A program made the position numbers and the translations under genes. This document shows positions 36,289 to 44,394 of a stretch of DNA of 64,000 bases, piece by piece. Origin of the DNA: Sphaerisporangium album. Its GTDB lineage: Bacteria; Actinomycetota; Actinomycetes; Streptosporangiales; Streptosporangiaceae. Position 1 is the stretch's first letter; each line of letters begins with the position of its first letter. A model generated the notes under the pieces. The model was not told where the DNA came from. It saw nothing but the letters and a program-made list of their open reading frames with translations, and ran no database searches. The stretch covers positions 81,997-145,996 of the forward strand of contig NZ_QOIL01000020.1 of NCBI RefSeq assembly GCF_003323745.1. The letters run 5' to 3'.

Positions 36289-36954
36289 TCACAGGTAGAG
36301 AGGAGGAACGGTGACGAGGTCGTCGGTCTCGTAGGACAGCCGGTCGTCGACCTCGATCACGCCGTCGACCGCCCGCACGCCGTCGACCACCGCCGCGATC
36401 TGCGAGCGCCTCGGCACCATGCCGCGCAGCGACACCAGGCCGGGCTCGATCGCGGCCGTCAGCGCGCGCGGGTCGACGCCCGCCCGCGCGAGCGCGGCCT
36501 CGACGTCGGCGCGGACCTCCTCGGGCGGGCGGGCGAAGACCTTGAGCAGGTCGGACTGGTGAACGGTGCCGACGATCTTCCCGTCCTCGCCGACCACGGG
36601 GAGCTGCCGGACGTGGTGGTCGTGCATGATCCGGGCCGCCTCCCTGACCGTCGTCCGCCCGGTGACGGTGATCGGGGGCGTGGTCATGAGCTGGCCGGCC
36701 GTGCCGCCGGCGGCCTTCGCCCGCTCCGCGCGGCGCGCGCGGCCCTCGAACACCCTGCGGTGGCCGGGCTCCTCGATCTCCTTGAGCAGCAGGTCGTGGG
36801 CCGAGACCATCCCCACCGGCCTGCGGTCGGCGTCGATCACCGCCACCGCGCCCACCTTGAAGCGGCGCATGGTCGCGACAAGGTCGGCGAACGACGTCTC
36901 CGGACGCACGGCGATGGCCACCCTGCCCATGACGTCCCCGACACGCATGACCAT
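36289..36954 (-). CDS. CBS-pair protein with C-terminal BON domain
   Basis: The 221-residue protein has two CBS motifs (about 8-60 and 90-145; RPVGMVSAHDLL and IVGTVHQSDLL ends) and a BON domain (about 150-220; GLVSLRGMVPRRSQ). CBS pairs bind adenine nucleotides as sensors; BON domains bind membranes or ligands. Rv2626c-type CBS proteins are strongly induced by DosR in mycobacteria. The ATG at 36954 has GGAGG five bases upstream. First gene of a probable operon with the universal stress protein, preceded by a double DosR-like box. Confidence 0.92.
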   Translation of the reverse strand: MVMRVGDVMGRVAIAVRPETSFADLVATMRRFKVGAVAVIDADRRPVGMVSAHDLLLKEIEEPGHRRVFEGRARRAERAKAAGGTAGQLMTTPPITVTGRTTVREAARIMHDHHVRQLPVVGEDGKIVGTVHQSDLLKVFARPPEEVRADVEAALARAGVDPRALTAAIEPGLVSLRGMVPRRSQIAAVVDGVRAVDGVIEVDDRLSYETDDLVTVPPLYL

Positions 36955-37013
36955 CGCCGCCTCCCCGGCTCGCCCCTGGTTCGAGCATCTCGCCGGGAGC
37001 GGGGGCACCGTCA

Positions 37014-37049
37014 GCGCCGAAGGTCCCGGGCCGTGGGGACCTTCGGCTC
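37014..37049 (-). promoter_or_regulatory. Pair of DosR-box-like operators upstream of CBS-USP operon
   Basis: GCCGAAGGTCCC (37016-37027) and GGGACCTTCGGC (37036-37047) form a perfect 12-bp inverted repeat with an 8-bp spacer. Read as 14-bp boxes, their centres are 22 bp apart, the same spacing as before hsp20. The nearer box lies about 66 bp upstream of the CBS start, with a possible -10 (GAGATG on the minus strand, 36986-36991) about 30 bp from its centre. Confidence 0.6.
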
Positions 37050-37088
37050 GGCCGCCGGGCTTCTCAGCGCAGCACGCCCGGCGACCCC

Positions 37089-38264
37089 CTACGCCCAGGG
37101 GCGGAAGACCGCCCGCACGCAGCCGTCCTTCTTGTTCTTGAACAGGTCGTAGCCCCGCGGCGCCTCGTCCAGCGTCATCGTGTGCGTGGCGAGGTGTGCC
37201 GTGCGCAGCTCTCCCTTGTCCATAAGGTCGAGCAGCCTCGGGATGTAGCGCTGCCCGTGCTGCTGCGCCCCCCGGAGGGTGAGCCCCTTGTTCATGATCG
37301 CGCCGAGCGGGAACTTGTCGACGAGCCCGGCGAAGACGCCGAGCACGAACACCGATCCGCCCTTGCGGCAGGCGTAGACGGCCTCCCGCACCGCGAACGG
37401 GCGGTCGAGCTCCAGGCCGAGCCGCTGCTTGGCCTTGTCGTAAACCCTCTGCGGGCCGGTGGCGTCGGCCTCCAGGCCGACGGCCTCGATGCAGACGTCC
37501 GGTCCGCGCCCGCCGGTGCGTTCCTTGAGCTCGGCGATGACGTCGGTGCGGGTGTAGTCGATGGTCTCGGCCCCGATGTGGCGCTCGGTCATCGCCAGGC
37601 GCTCGGGGTACTTGTCGATGGCGATGACGCGATCGGCGCCGAGCAGGATCGCGGCCCGCGCCGCCATCTGGCCGACCCCGCCGCAGCCCCACACCGCGAC
37701 GACGTCTCCGGGACGCACCCCGCCTAGGTCCGCGCCCATCCACCCGGTGGGGGCGGCGTCGGAGGCGAACAGGGCGTTCATGTCGTCGACGCCGTCGGGC
37801 ACCGAGAACGCGCCGTAGTCCACGAACGGGACGCGGACGTACTCGGCGTGGCTGCCGCGGTATCCGCCCAGGGCATGGGAGTAGCCGAAGATGCCGGCGG
37901 GGTCGCTGCCCCACATCATCTCGGTGAGGGCGGGCTTGACGTTGCTGTTCTCGCACAGGGACCACATGTCGTGCTCGCAGTGCCAGCACCGGCCGCAGCC
38001 GATGATCGAGCACACGACAACCCGGTCGTCCACCTTGTGGCGGCGGACCTCCGAGCCGACCTCGACGATCTGGCCGAGGAACTCGTGGCCGATCACGTCG
38101 CCGGCGCGCATGGACGGGATGTAGCCGCCGAGCAGGTGCAGGTCGGATCCGCAGGTGGTGGTCAGCAGGACCTTGACGATCGCGTCCTGGGCGTTGAGGA
38201 TGCGCGGGTCGGGGACACGCTCGACCGTGAGCTCGTTCACGCCCTGCCAGCACAGTGCCTTCAC
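37089..38264 (-). CDS. Zinc-dependent alcohol dehydrogenase (formaldehyde-dehydrogenase-like)
   Basis: A 391-residue medium-chain dehydrogenase. Catalytic zinc ligands lie in TTTCGSDLH and GHEFLG; the structural zinc loop is CGRCWHCEHDMWSLC; the NAD-binding glycines are VWGCGGVGQMA. The extra insertion around PQRVYDKAKQRL is typical of the glutathione-independent formaldehyde dehydrogenase/dismutase-like branch. Substrate is uncertain. GTG start overlaps the upstream gene as GTGA, so both are co-translated. Such an alcohol dehydrogenase is a regular member of actinomycete dormancy/stress islands. Confidence 0.92.
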   Translation of the reverse strand: MKALCWQGVNELTVERVPDPRILNAQDAIVKVLLTTTCGSDLHLLGGYIPSMRAGDVIGHEFLGQIVEVGSEVRRHKVDDRVVVCSIIGCGRCWHCEHDMWSLCENSNVKPALTEMMWGSDPAGIFGYSHALGGYRGSHAEYVRVPFVDYGAFSVPDGVDDMNALFASDAAPTGWMGADLGGVRPGDVVAVWGCGGVGQMAARAAILLGADRVIAIDKYPERLAMTERHIGAETIDYTRTDVIAELKERTGGRGPDVCIEAVGLEADATGPQRVYDKAKQRLGLELDRPFAVREAVYACRKGGSVFVLGVFAGLVDKFPLGAIMNKGLTLRGAQQHGQRYIPRLLDLMDKGELRTAHLATHTMTLDEAPRGYDLFKNKKDGCVRAVFRPWA

Positions 38265-38731
38265 AGCCGTCCCTCCCCACCGGCGCGCTGGGCGGCGAGA
38301 TCCACGATCCGCCCGGTGGGCGTGGGCCGATCGGGCTGCTCGTCGGGGCGCAGCACCTCCCCCGTCTCGATCAGGCACTTCGCCTGGCGCAGGGCCCGGC
38401 GTACGGCCTGGCGCGGGTCCTCGCCCTCCAGGCGCGCCAGGACCTCGCCGACCCCGGCGGGCACCGGCCTCAGCGGCCTCGCGCCGAGCTCGGTCCCCCG
38501 GCCGCCCGGCGCCTCGCGGACCTGCACCTCGATGGTGTCGCCGAGCCGTGCCAGGGGCTCGGGCAGGCGGCCGTCCGGCACGACCTCGTCCGGGTCGCGG
38601 TTGATCGTCACCATCATCCACCGGCCGGCCTCGCGGACGGCCCGGGCCTTGGTGCGGCGCGAGGTGAGCCATCGCGTCACGCCCACTCCGATACCGCCGA
38701 CGGTCACCGCCCCCAAAACAGCACGATTCAT
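38261..38731 (-). CDS. Small membrane-anchored protein encoded with the alcohol dehydrogenase
   Basis: A 156-residue protein with one N-terminal hydrophobic segment (about 4-20), followed by a soluble domain with WMMVTINRDPDEV and VQVREAPGGRGTEL. I read this as similar to the SRPBCC-like proteins commonly encoded next to this type of dehydrogenase, but the match is by memory. A GGAGGGG ribosome site sits just before the ATG, and the stop overlaps the next start. Function unknown. Confidence 0.75.
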   Translation of the reverse strand: MNRAVLGAVTVGGIGVGVTRWLTSRRTKARAVREAGRWMMVTINRDPDEVVPDGRLPEPLARLGDTIEVQVREAPGGRGTELGARPLRPVPAGVGEVLARLEGEDPRQAVRRALRQAKCLIETGEVLRPDEQPDRPTPTGRIVDLAAQRAGGEGRL

Positions 38732-39736
38732 GCCCCTCCCCCCCTTGATGGGACAACTGCTGGGATCGCTACCCATCCCGATCCGCCGCTACGTCAGCCC
38801 CAGAGCACTTGGGGAGGAGTTGACAACCCCTTGACCGGTAGCGGCCATCTCCTATCGCTTATAGGAGCGAGAAAGATACGACATACCGACATACACCGCT
38901 TACACAAGGTCACAAAGGGTCGCCCGGGATTCGCGGTAGAGGAGAGCCGGAACAGCCCAAAACGCTCCCTCAAGGGCATTGACTTATCGTTCTGACATGC
39001 GGCGTCCAGCATTGGCGGGCACGTCGGCCCCCGGCGAATGGCCGGTACCGGTCACGCCGGCGGTCCCCGGAGGGCATGATTGTTGCGGTCCAGCGAAATG
39101 AACCGGACAATCGGCTACTCGGACGGCCATTAGATTGCGGATCAGGCGGCGTGGGCGCCCTTCGGCCGAACTCGGCCACCGGCGCACGGCCATGCCGGCT
39201 CATGTCGGCGAGTGCACGGGGCAGGGGGCCCGATACTGGCGTACATCCGCCCGCCCGTCAAGTACCGCACCGCCTCCATGATTTCTGGATGGACCTCCCC
39301 GCATACGCCGCGACCGGCGCCGGGAACCTCTTGTGAACACGTGATCGCCCGGCGCGGCGGGCGTTATGCGAGGGAAACAGCGGACCGCGCCGATGCGCGA
39401 TGCCCGCTCATGTTTTCCGGGAACTACACGGAGATCGGCGGCCGGCGTGGTAACACACCGGCCAGGTAAGGAAAAGTGCTCATCACGACAAATTCGGTGA
39501 AGTCAGCACTACATGGCGGAAGATCACCCCGGGCGCCCTCACCCGGAGCATCGCAACCCCGCAGGCCAGAAGGGTGGCCGGCCGCGGAGAGCGAGAGCCG
39601 CGCTCGGCCGCCTCGTTGCCTCGGCGGCCATCGCCCGACGTGAGCACGGCCGCACAAAGGCGGCCCGCGAGACATGTACCCGGTGGAGGATCACATGCTC
39701 GCCGGATGGCTAATGACGGTGTGCGGGGTTAATCAT
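38732..39736. other. Long intergenic region before lsr2
   Basis: About 1 kb without a convincing gene; base composition is less GC-rich than in surrounding genes, and open frames here are short, lack ribosome sites and have no recognisable homology. It includes a perfect 7-bp inverted repeat, CTCCTAT (38849-38855) and ATAGGAG (38861-38867), separated by 5 bases, which could be an operator. The AT-richer composition makes it a candidate binding region for Lsr2, encoded next door. Confidence 0.55.
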
Positions 39737-40069
39737 TCACTGTGCCGCTTCGTACTGGGCCACGATGTGGGAGGCGATCCGCCCCCGCTCGCTGACGTTC
39801 AGCCCACGCGCCTTGGCCCAAGCCCGGATCTCGGAGCTTTTGTCGCGAGAGGGACGCTGGGCGGCGCCGCGCTTCCGGCCCCGGGCGGGCGTGCCCTCGG
39901 CCCGGCGGGCGCTGGAGACGAAAGGCGTAAGGGCCTCGCGGAGATTCCTGGCGTTTTTGTCGTTCAGATCGATCTCGTAGCTCGTGCCGTCAATCGCGAA
40001 GGACACGGTCTCTTTTGCTTCGCCGCCTTCCAGGTCGTCGATGAGTAGCGTCTGGATCTGTGTGGCCAT
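39737..40069 (-). CDS. lsr2: Lsr2 nucleoid-associated protein
   Basis: A 110-residue protein with the Lsr2 layout. The N-terminal dimerisation sheet has TLLIDDLEGGEAKETVSFAIDG and YEIDLNDKNARNLREAL, followed by a basic linker and a C-terminal DNA-binding domain with IRAWAKARGLNVSERGRI containing the AT-hook-like RGR. Lsr2 is the actinobacterial H-NS analogue; it bridges AT-rich DNA and silences acquired genes and biosynthetic clusters. An AAAGGAG ribosome site is visible. It may be one of several Lsr2 paralogues. Confidence 0.97.
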   Translation of the reverse strand: MATQIQTLLIDDLEGGEAKETVSFAIDGTSYEIDLNDKNARNLREALTPFVSSARRAEGTPARGRKRGAAQRPSRDKSSEIRAWAKARGLNVSERGRIASHIVAQYEAAQ

Positions 40070-40521
40070 CTCCCACTCCTTTCACAGGGCTTAGTTTGAC
40101 ACCTCAAGAATATACCCGGTTTCCCCCGCATCCCACTCAGAGAACAGGGCGATGCATTGGCGGACCCTTGACGTAACTTAGCCGTTTCAGGCGGCGGGCC
40201 GATTATCAGAGCGCCTACCAGCGCGTGACGAGGCCGCGGGGCGGCTCCGGCCTCGGAAAATTGGTGCCCGGACCACGCCCGACGGCGCGCCGGGGCATCG
40301 CCGACTACACGGATCGCGGCCGAGGTGAGCGTCCTCGCGTCAAGAGGCAGGGGCCGGAAAGGGTGTTCGGCCCTCAGATAATGACCGCTTCCGGACAGTG
40401 CGGGGCTCGCGCGGCCCGTTCGTGGCACCTGCTCGCGAAAGTCCGGCCTGCGCCCTCCATCGTAGGTGAGCGCCCCGTCCGCCGGCGTTCCATGCCGCTC
40501 GCGGACCCGTACAGTGGCCTC
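40070..40521. other. Divergent region between lsr2 and nadK, with leaderless nadK promoter
   Basis: About 450 bp. TACAGT (40510-40515) lies 7 bases before the nadK ATG and is a good leaderless -10. On the lsr2 side, the minus-strand TATATT (40109-40114) could be its -10. No gene is visible. Confidence 0.5.
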
Positions 40522-41385
40522 ATGGGCATGGTCAAGACCGTCGGGCTGGTGCTGCACCCCCAGCGCGACTCCAAGGAGGCCATCGACACCATCGTCGAGT
40601 GGGCTCGCGCCAGGGAGGTCACGGTGCTCGGCCTGCCCGACGAGGTCGGCCGCATCGACTGCAGCGCACAGGCGGTCGACGCCCACGCGCTGGTCGACCG
40701 CGCCGACCTGCTGGTCAGCCTGGGCGGCGACGGCACGATGCTGCGCACGATGCGCCTGCTCACCGGGCGCTCCACCCCCGTGCTCGGCGTCAACCTCGGC
40801 AGGCTGGGCTTCCTCGCCGAGATCGACGTCGACGACCTGCCCCCGGCGCTGTCGGCGATCGACGACCACCGGTTCACCGTCGAGCCGCGCATGGCGGTGC
40901 GGGCGTCCCTGCCCGGTGGCATGGCGGTCACGGCGTTCAACGACATCGCGCTGGTGCGCATCCCCGGCGACCGCCTGGCGGCCGTGTCGATCTCCGTCGA
41001 GGGCCACCCGTTCGTGCGCTACTCCTCCGACGCGGTGATCGTGGCGACGTCCACCGGGTCGACCGCCTACAACTTCTCGGCCGGCGGGCCGATCGTGTCC
41101 CCGCTGGTCGAGGGCTTCCTGGTCGTGCCGTCGGCGGCGCACTCCTCGTTCAGCCGGGCCCTTGTGCTCTCGGCCGACGAGCACGTCGTGCTGGAACTGC
41201 TGCCGTCGAGCGGGGAGCTCGCCGTCGAGGTCGACGGCGCGGTGCACGGGCACCTCACCGCGGGCGACCGCGTGACCGTGGGCGCCGTGCGCGCCGCCGG
41301 TCATGTCGTGCGGCTCGGCACGACCACCTTCTACGAGCGCGCGCGGCGCAAGCTGCGGGTCAGCGGCAGCGCCGAGGTCGAGTGA
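40522..41385 (+). CDS. nadK: NAD kinase
   Basis: A 287-residue ATP-NAD kinase. The nucleotide-binding loop VSLGGDGTMLR, GVNLGRLGFL, and the NAD-binding region with YSSDAVIVATSTGSTAYNFS and GGPIV are all present. The enzyme phosphorylates NAD to NADP in the cytoplasm. ATG at 40522 is favoured by the -10 element 7 bases upstream. An ATG 6 nt later is possible. The actinobacterial nadK is often next to recN; here it stands alone beside lsr2. Confidence 0.96.
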   Translation: MGMVKTVGLVLHPQRDSKEAIDTIVEWARAREVTVLGLPDEVGRIDCSAQAVDAHALVDRADLLVSLGGDGTMLRTMRLLTGRSTPVLGVNLGRLGFLAEIDVDDLPPALSAIDDHRFTVEPRMAVRASLPGGMAVTAFNDIALVRIPGDRLAAVSISVEGHPFVRYSSDAVIVATSTGSTAYNFSAGGPIVSPLVEGFLVVPSAAHSSFSRALVLSADEHVVLELLPSSGELAVEVDGAVHGHLTAGDRVTVGAVRAAGHVVRLGTTTFYERARRKLRVSGSAEVE

Positions 41386-41404
41386 GGGGCGGGCGCGCCC
41401 CTCA
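41383..41404 (+). terminator. Hairpin at the end of nadK
   Basis: TGAGGGGCG (41383-41391) and CGCCCCTCA (41396-41404) form a perfect 9-bp GC-rich stem with a 4-base loop that begins on the stop codon. It sits between convergent genes and could stop transcription from both sides, although no T-run follows. The next 60 bases repeat CTCAGCCC-GGACCG-like units. Confidence 0.55.
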
Positions 41405-41460
41405 GCCCGGACCGCTCAGCCCCGGACCGCTCACTGCCGCCCCCTCGGCCCCCGGGCCGC

Positions 41461-42435
41461 TCAGCCCCGGCCGGTCAGCGCCCGGCGCAGCGCGGCCACC
41501 CGTCCCGCGACCGCGCGCACGCTGACCCCGGCGTCGGGCAGTAGGGCGTCGAAGCCGTGGAAGGCGCCCGGGAACAGGTGGAACTCCGTCGAGACGCCCG
41601 CCCGCGCCAGCCTCTGGGCGTAGTCGGCGCACTCGTCGCGGAAGACCTCCAGCTCGCCGACGTCGATGTAGCACGGCGGCAGCCCCGACAGGTCGGCGGC
41701 GCGTGCGGGCGCCGCGTACGCCGGCACGGCCGCGGTCCCGACGGCCTCCCCCAGCAGCGCCGTCCACCCGAAGATGTTCTCCCCCCGGCTCCACATGACG
41801 GCCTCGTCGAACTCCCGGCTGGAGGGGGTTTCGTTGCGGTCGTCGAGCATGGGCGAGAGCAGGAACTGGAAGGACACCGACGGCCCTCCCCGGTCGCGGG
41901 CGAGCAGCACGGTCCCCGCCGCGAGGCCGCCCCCGGCGCTGGAACCTCCGACGGCGACGCGGTCGGGGTCGACGCCGAGCTCGCCCGCGTTCTTCACCGT
42001 CCACATCAGGCCGGCGTAGCAGTCCTCGACGGGCGCCGGATGCGGGTGCTCGGGGGCCAGCCGGTACTCGACCGACACCACGACGCAGCCGACGTCGCGG
42101 ACGTAGCGCGACAGGACGGCGTCGTCCATCTCGACCATGCCGAGCACCATGCCGCCGCCGTGCATCCAGTACAGGACCGGCAGCGGCCCCCCGCGCCCGG
42201 CCGGGCGGTAGACGCGCACCCGCACGTCGGGGTCGCCGTCCGGCCCCGGTACCGTGCGGTCCTCGATCTCGACACCCGGCACGGCGGCGGGCGGCATGGC
42301 GGTGAAGGAGGCGCGCATGCGGCCGCGCACGCCCGGCAGGTCCCGCGGCGACATCCGGGCGAGGTCGACCGGCGGCAGGAACGCCTGTTCCAGGCCCTCG
42401 GCGAGCTCGGGGTCGATGTTGGGGTGAAGCGGCAT
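41461..42435 (-). CDS. HSL-family alpha/beta hydrolase (esterase)
   Basis: A 324-residue hormone-sensitive-lipase-type esterase. YWMHGGGMVLG is the oxyanion-hole motif, VGGSSAGGGLA holds the nucleophile, and DVGELEVFRDEC plus PGAFHGFD contain the Asp and His of the triad. No signal peptide. It should hydrolyse short-chain esters; the natural substrate is unknown. ATG at 42435 has GAGGTGA five bases upstream. Nothing in the context ties it to a pathway. Confidence 0.93.
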   Translation of the reverse strand: MPLHPNIDPELAEGLEQAFLPPVDLARMSPRDLPGVRGRMRASFTAMPPAAVPGVEIEDRTVPGPDGDPDVRVRVYRPAGRGGPLPVLYWMHGGGMVLGMVEMDDAVLSRYVRDVGCVVVSVEYRLAPEHPHPAPVEDCYAGLMWTVKNAGELGVDPDRVAVGGSSAGGGLAAGTVLLARDRGGPSVSFQFLLSPMLDDRNETPSSREFDEAVMWSRGENIFGWTALLGEAVGTAAVPAYAAPARAADLSGLPPCYIDVGELEVFRDECADYAQRLARAGVSTEFHLFPGAFHGFDALLPDAGVSVRAVAGRVAALRRALTGRG

Positions 42436-42659
42436 GTCACTCACCTCATGAAAAGGCGGCGCGGCCGCGCGGGCCCCCGGGCCGCGCGCCGCCGTCACCG
42501 CGACGTGACGGGCGGTACACCCGGACCTGTGCCCGTCACGAGGCGCCGCCAACGGCGACATGCCATCGATGACCTGCTGTTTTCCTCGTCTTGAGCTACC
42601 TGGGCCGCTTCATGGCGGCGGCGCCGGGGATTCCGCGCCCCCGGCGCCGCTTCTGGAAC

Positions 42660-43292
42660 TCACCGATAACGGCGTCTCAGGCCCGCGGGCGGGCGCCGCC
42701 GCGTCAGGTTCACCCAGCCCACTCCGATCATGGTGGCCGCGCCGACGGCGATCAGCACTGCGGGGCGGCGCCTGGCCTCGTCGGTGACCCGGTAGGCGAC
42801 GCTCTTCACCGTTCCGGGCATCGCGGCCGTGCCCGCCCTCTCCGCGTTGGCGCCGCGCAGCCGGTCGGCCATACCGGACGCCTTCTGCCTGGTCGCGGCC
42901 ATGGTCCGCCGCGCCCGCGCCTTGACGTCGACCTTCTGCGCGAGGGCCTCGACGGTGAGACCCAGTTCCTCCCGGGTTCGGTAGATCTCGTCGCGCAGCC
43001 GGTCCTCCTCCGACCAGTGGACCGGCGGATGGTGGGCGTACTCCTGGTGCGGATGCTCGGGCGGCGCCTCCGGGCGGGGCCCGAGCGACGACTCCGACAG
43101 CCCGGCGAGGGGGTCGCCCCTGCCATGGCTGACCACGGGCTTGACGTACGGCTTCGGCGGCGCGTGCACCTGCGGGACGTTCAGCGACTGGCCCATGGAG
43201 TCGAGGTTGGCCGTGCCCGGCTCCTGCCGGTGCAGGCCCACCTCTCCGGCCGTGGGACGGTACGGGGCCCCGATCGGGTCGTGTTCGGTCAT
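42660..43292 (-). CDS. DUF3618 domain protein
   Basis: A 210-residue protein whose middle (about 120-165) has DRLRDEIYRTREELGLTVEA, the DUF3618 helix, and whose C-terminus has one membrane helix (AVLIAVGAATMIGVGWV) followed by a basic tail. The first 100 residues are Pro/His-rich and probably unstructured. Its ATG overlaps the holin-X stop. DUF3618 and holin-X genes occur together widely in actinobacteria, likely acting at the membrane under stress; function unknown. Confidence 0.88.
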   Translation of the reverse strand: MTEHDPIGAPYRPTAGEVGLHRQEPGTANLDSMGQSLNVPQVHAPPKPYVKPVVSHGRGDPLAGLSESSLGPRPEAPPEHPHQEYAHHPPVHWSEEDRLRDEIYRTREELGLTVEALAQKVDVKARARRTMAATRQKASGMADRLRGANAERAGTAAMPGTVKSVAYRVTDEARRRPAVLIAVGAATMIGVGWVNLTRRRPPAGLRRRYR

Positions 43293-43714
43293 CGGTGCGC
43301 ACTCTCCTTCAGGACGTCGACATCGGCCTTCAGGCTTCTGATGGCCTCCTCGGGGAGGGGCGGCGTGGCCCTGCTCATCTGCTGCTTGCCGATCAACGCC
43401 ATCATGGCGGCCACGATCAGCAGCGCGACCCCCACGATGAGGGCGGCGAGCCACCCGGGGAGCACGAGCGCGAGCGCCAGGATCGCCGTGGCGACCAGCG
43501 CGCCGCCGCCGTACAGCGCCATCACCCCTGCGCCGCCGAACAGGCCCGCGCCGAGGCCGGCGCGCTTGCCCTTGCGGCCGAGCTCCAGGGACGCCAGCCT
43601 GATCTCGTCGCGCACGAGCCGGGACACGTCCTCGGACAGGTGCTTGATCAGCTCGGCGGTCGAGAGCGTCGTGTACGGGTTGGTGACGGGCCGGGCTTCC
43701 TTCAGGTCGGTCAT
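43289..43714 (-). CDS. Actinobacterial holin-X family membrane protein
   Basis: A 141-residue protein with an amphipathic N-terminal helix (LSEDVSRLVRDEIRLASLEL) and two membrane helices (about 50-75 and 80-105). This is the PF07332 pattern annotated as phage holin family, but there are no phage genes nearby and it is chromosomal. It overlaps both neighbours by 4 nt and is translated with them. Confidence 0.9.
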   Translation of the reverse strand: MTDLKEARPVTNPYTTLSTAELIKHLSEDVSRLVRDEIRLASLELGRKGKRAGLGAGLFGGAGVMALYGGGALVATAILALALVLPGWLAALIVGVALLIVAAMMALIGKQQMSRATPPLPEEAIRSLKADVDVLKESAHR

Positions 43715-44292
43715 GGCGTTTCCCTTTCTGTGCTCGGCGGGGTGCGGCGCAACAGCGCGATGACCGCCCGCTCCACGCCGCCGTGGGAGTCCGAGCCGTC
43801 GGTGTAGCGCAGCAGGTCACCTTCCTCGCCGGTCCGGTGCAGCGCGGTGATCACCCGGCACACGTCCGCGTCGATGATCTCCACCTCCCGGATCTTGCCG
43901 CCCTTGGCCGGGTAGACGCAGCTGACCATGCCCTTCTCGCATCTGACGTGCTCCATGCGGAGCGTCGCCAGGCCGTAGGAGTCGTATTCCTCCCCGCCCA
44001 CCCGGAAGAAGCCGATGTCCAGCATGCGCGCGGCGGCGGCCAGCACCCGCTCACGGGTGAGCCGCCTGCCCTCCAGGTCCTTGGCGACGCGGTCCCGGAA
44101 CGCGGGGAGCCGCCGCGCCATCTCGCACACCCGGTCGAACTTCGCGCGGTCCTGTTCCTCGCGCCACACGTCGTGGTAGCGGTACTGGCGTCGCCCGGCG
44201 GTGCCGGCCCACTCATAGCTGAAGCCGCGCCCCCGGCGCCTGCGGCGGATTCCCGGCTCGGCGGGGTTGCTCTCGCGCAGTTCGACGGTCAC
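43711..44292 (-). CDS. Truncated topoisomerase IB-like protein lacking the catalytic C-terminus
   Basis: The 193-residue protein matches the N-terminal and middle part of poxvirus-type topoisomerase IB: GRGFSY, GRRQYRYHDVWRE, RLPAFRDRVAKDL, FFRVGGEEYDSYGLATLR (first catalytic Arg) and AKGGKIREVEI (catalytic Lys loop). About 45 residues normally lying between GRGFSY and GRKQYRYH are missing. The protein ends before the region holding the second Arg, His and nucleophilic Tyr. Full-length enzymes have about 330 residues. It cannot cut DNA as a normal enzyme, yet the frame is intact and its stop overlaps the holin-X ATG. It may be a DNA-binding derivative or an early pseudogene. GTG start chosen. 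Confidence 0.78.
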   Translation of the reverse strand: MTVELRESNPAEPGIRRRRRGRGFSYEWAGTAGRRQYRYHDVWREEQDRAKFDRVCEMARRLPAFRDRVAKDLEGRRLTRERVLAAAARMLDIGFFRVGGEEYDSYGLATLRMEHVRCEKGMVSCVYPAKGGKIREVEIIDADVCRVITALHRTGEEGDLLRYTDGSDSHGGVERAVIALLRRTPPSTERETP

Positions 44293-44394
44293 ATCGACCC
44301 CATACCCATGAGCCGGGCGGCAAACGGGCCGCTCACGCGCGGCCCCCGTGCCACGGGTGTGGCGGACGCGCCGCCACACCCGGATCACGCCGGC

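Noticed and set aside
39513-39713. A 66-residue basic open frame before lsr2
   Set aside because: No ribosome site, no hydrophobic or domain pattern, and typical of random GC-rich frames.
43289-43714. Evidence of a prophage because of the holin family name
   Set aside because: Holin-X proteins are ordinary chromosomal actinobacterial proteins; no integrase, terminase, capsid or tail gene is present.
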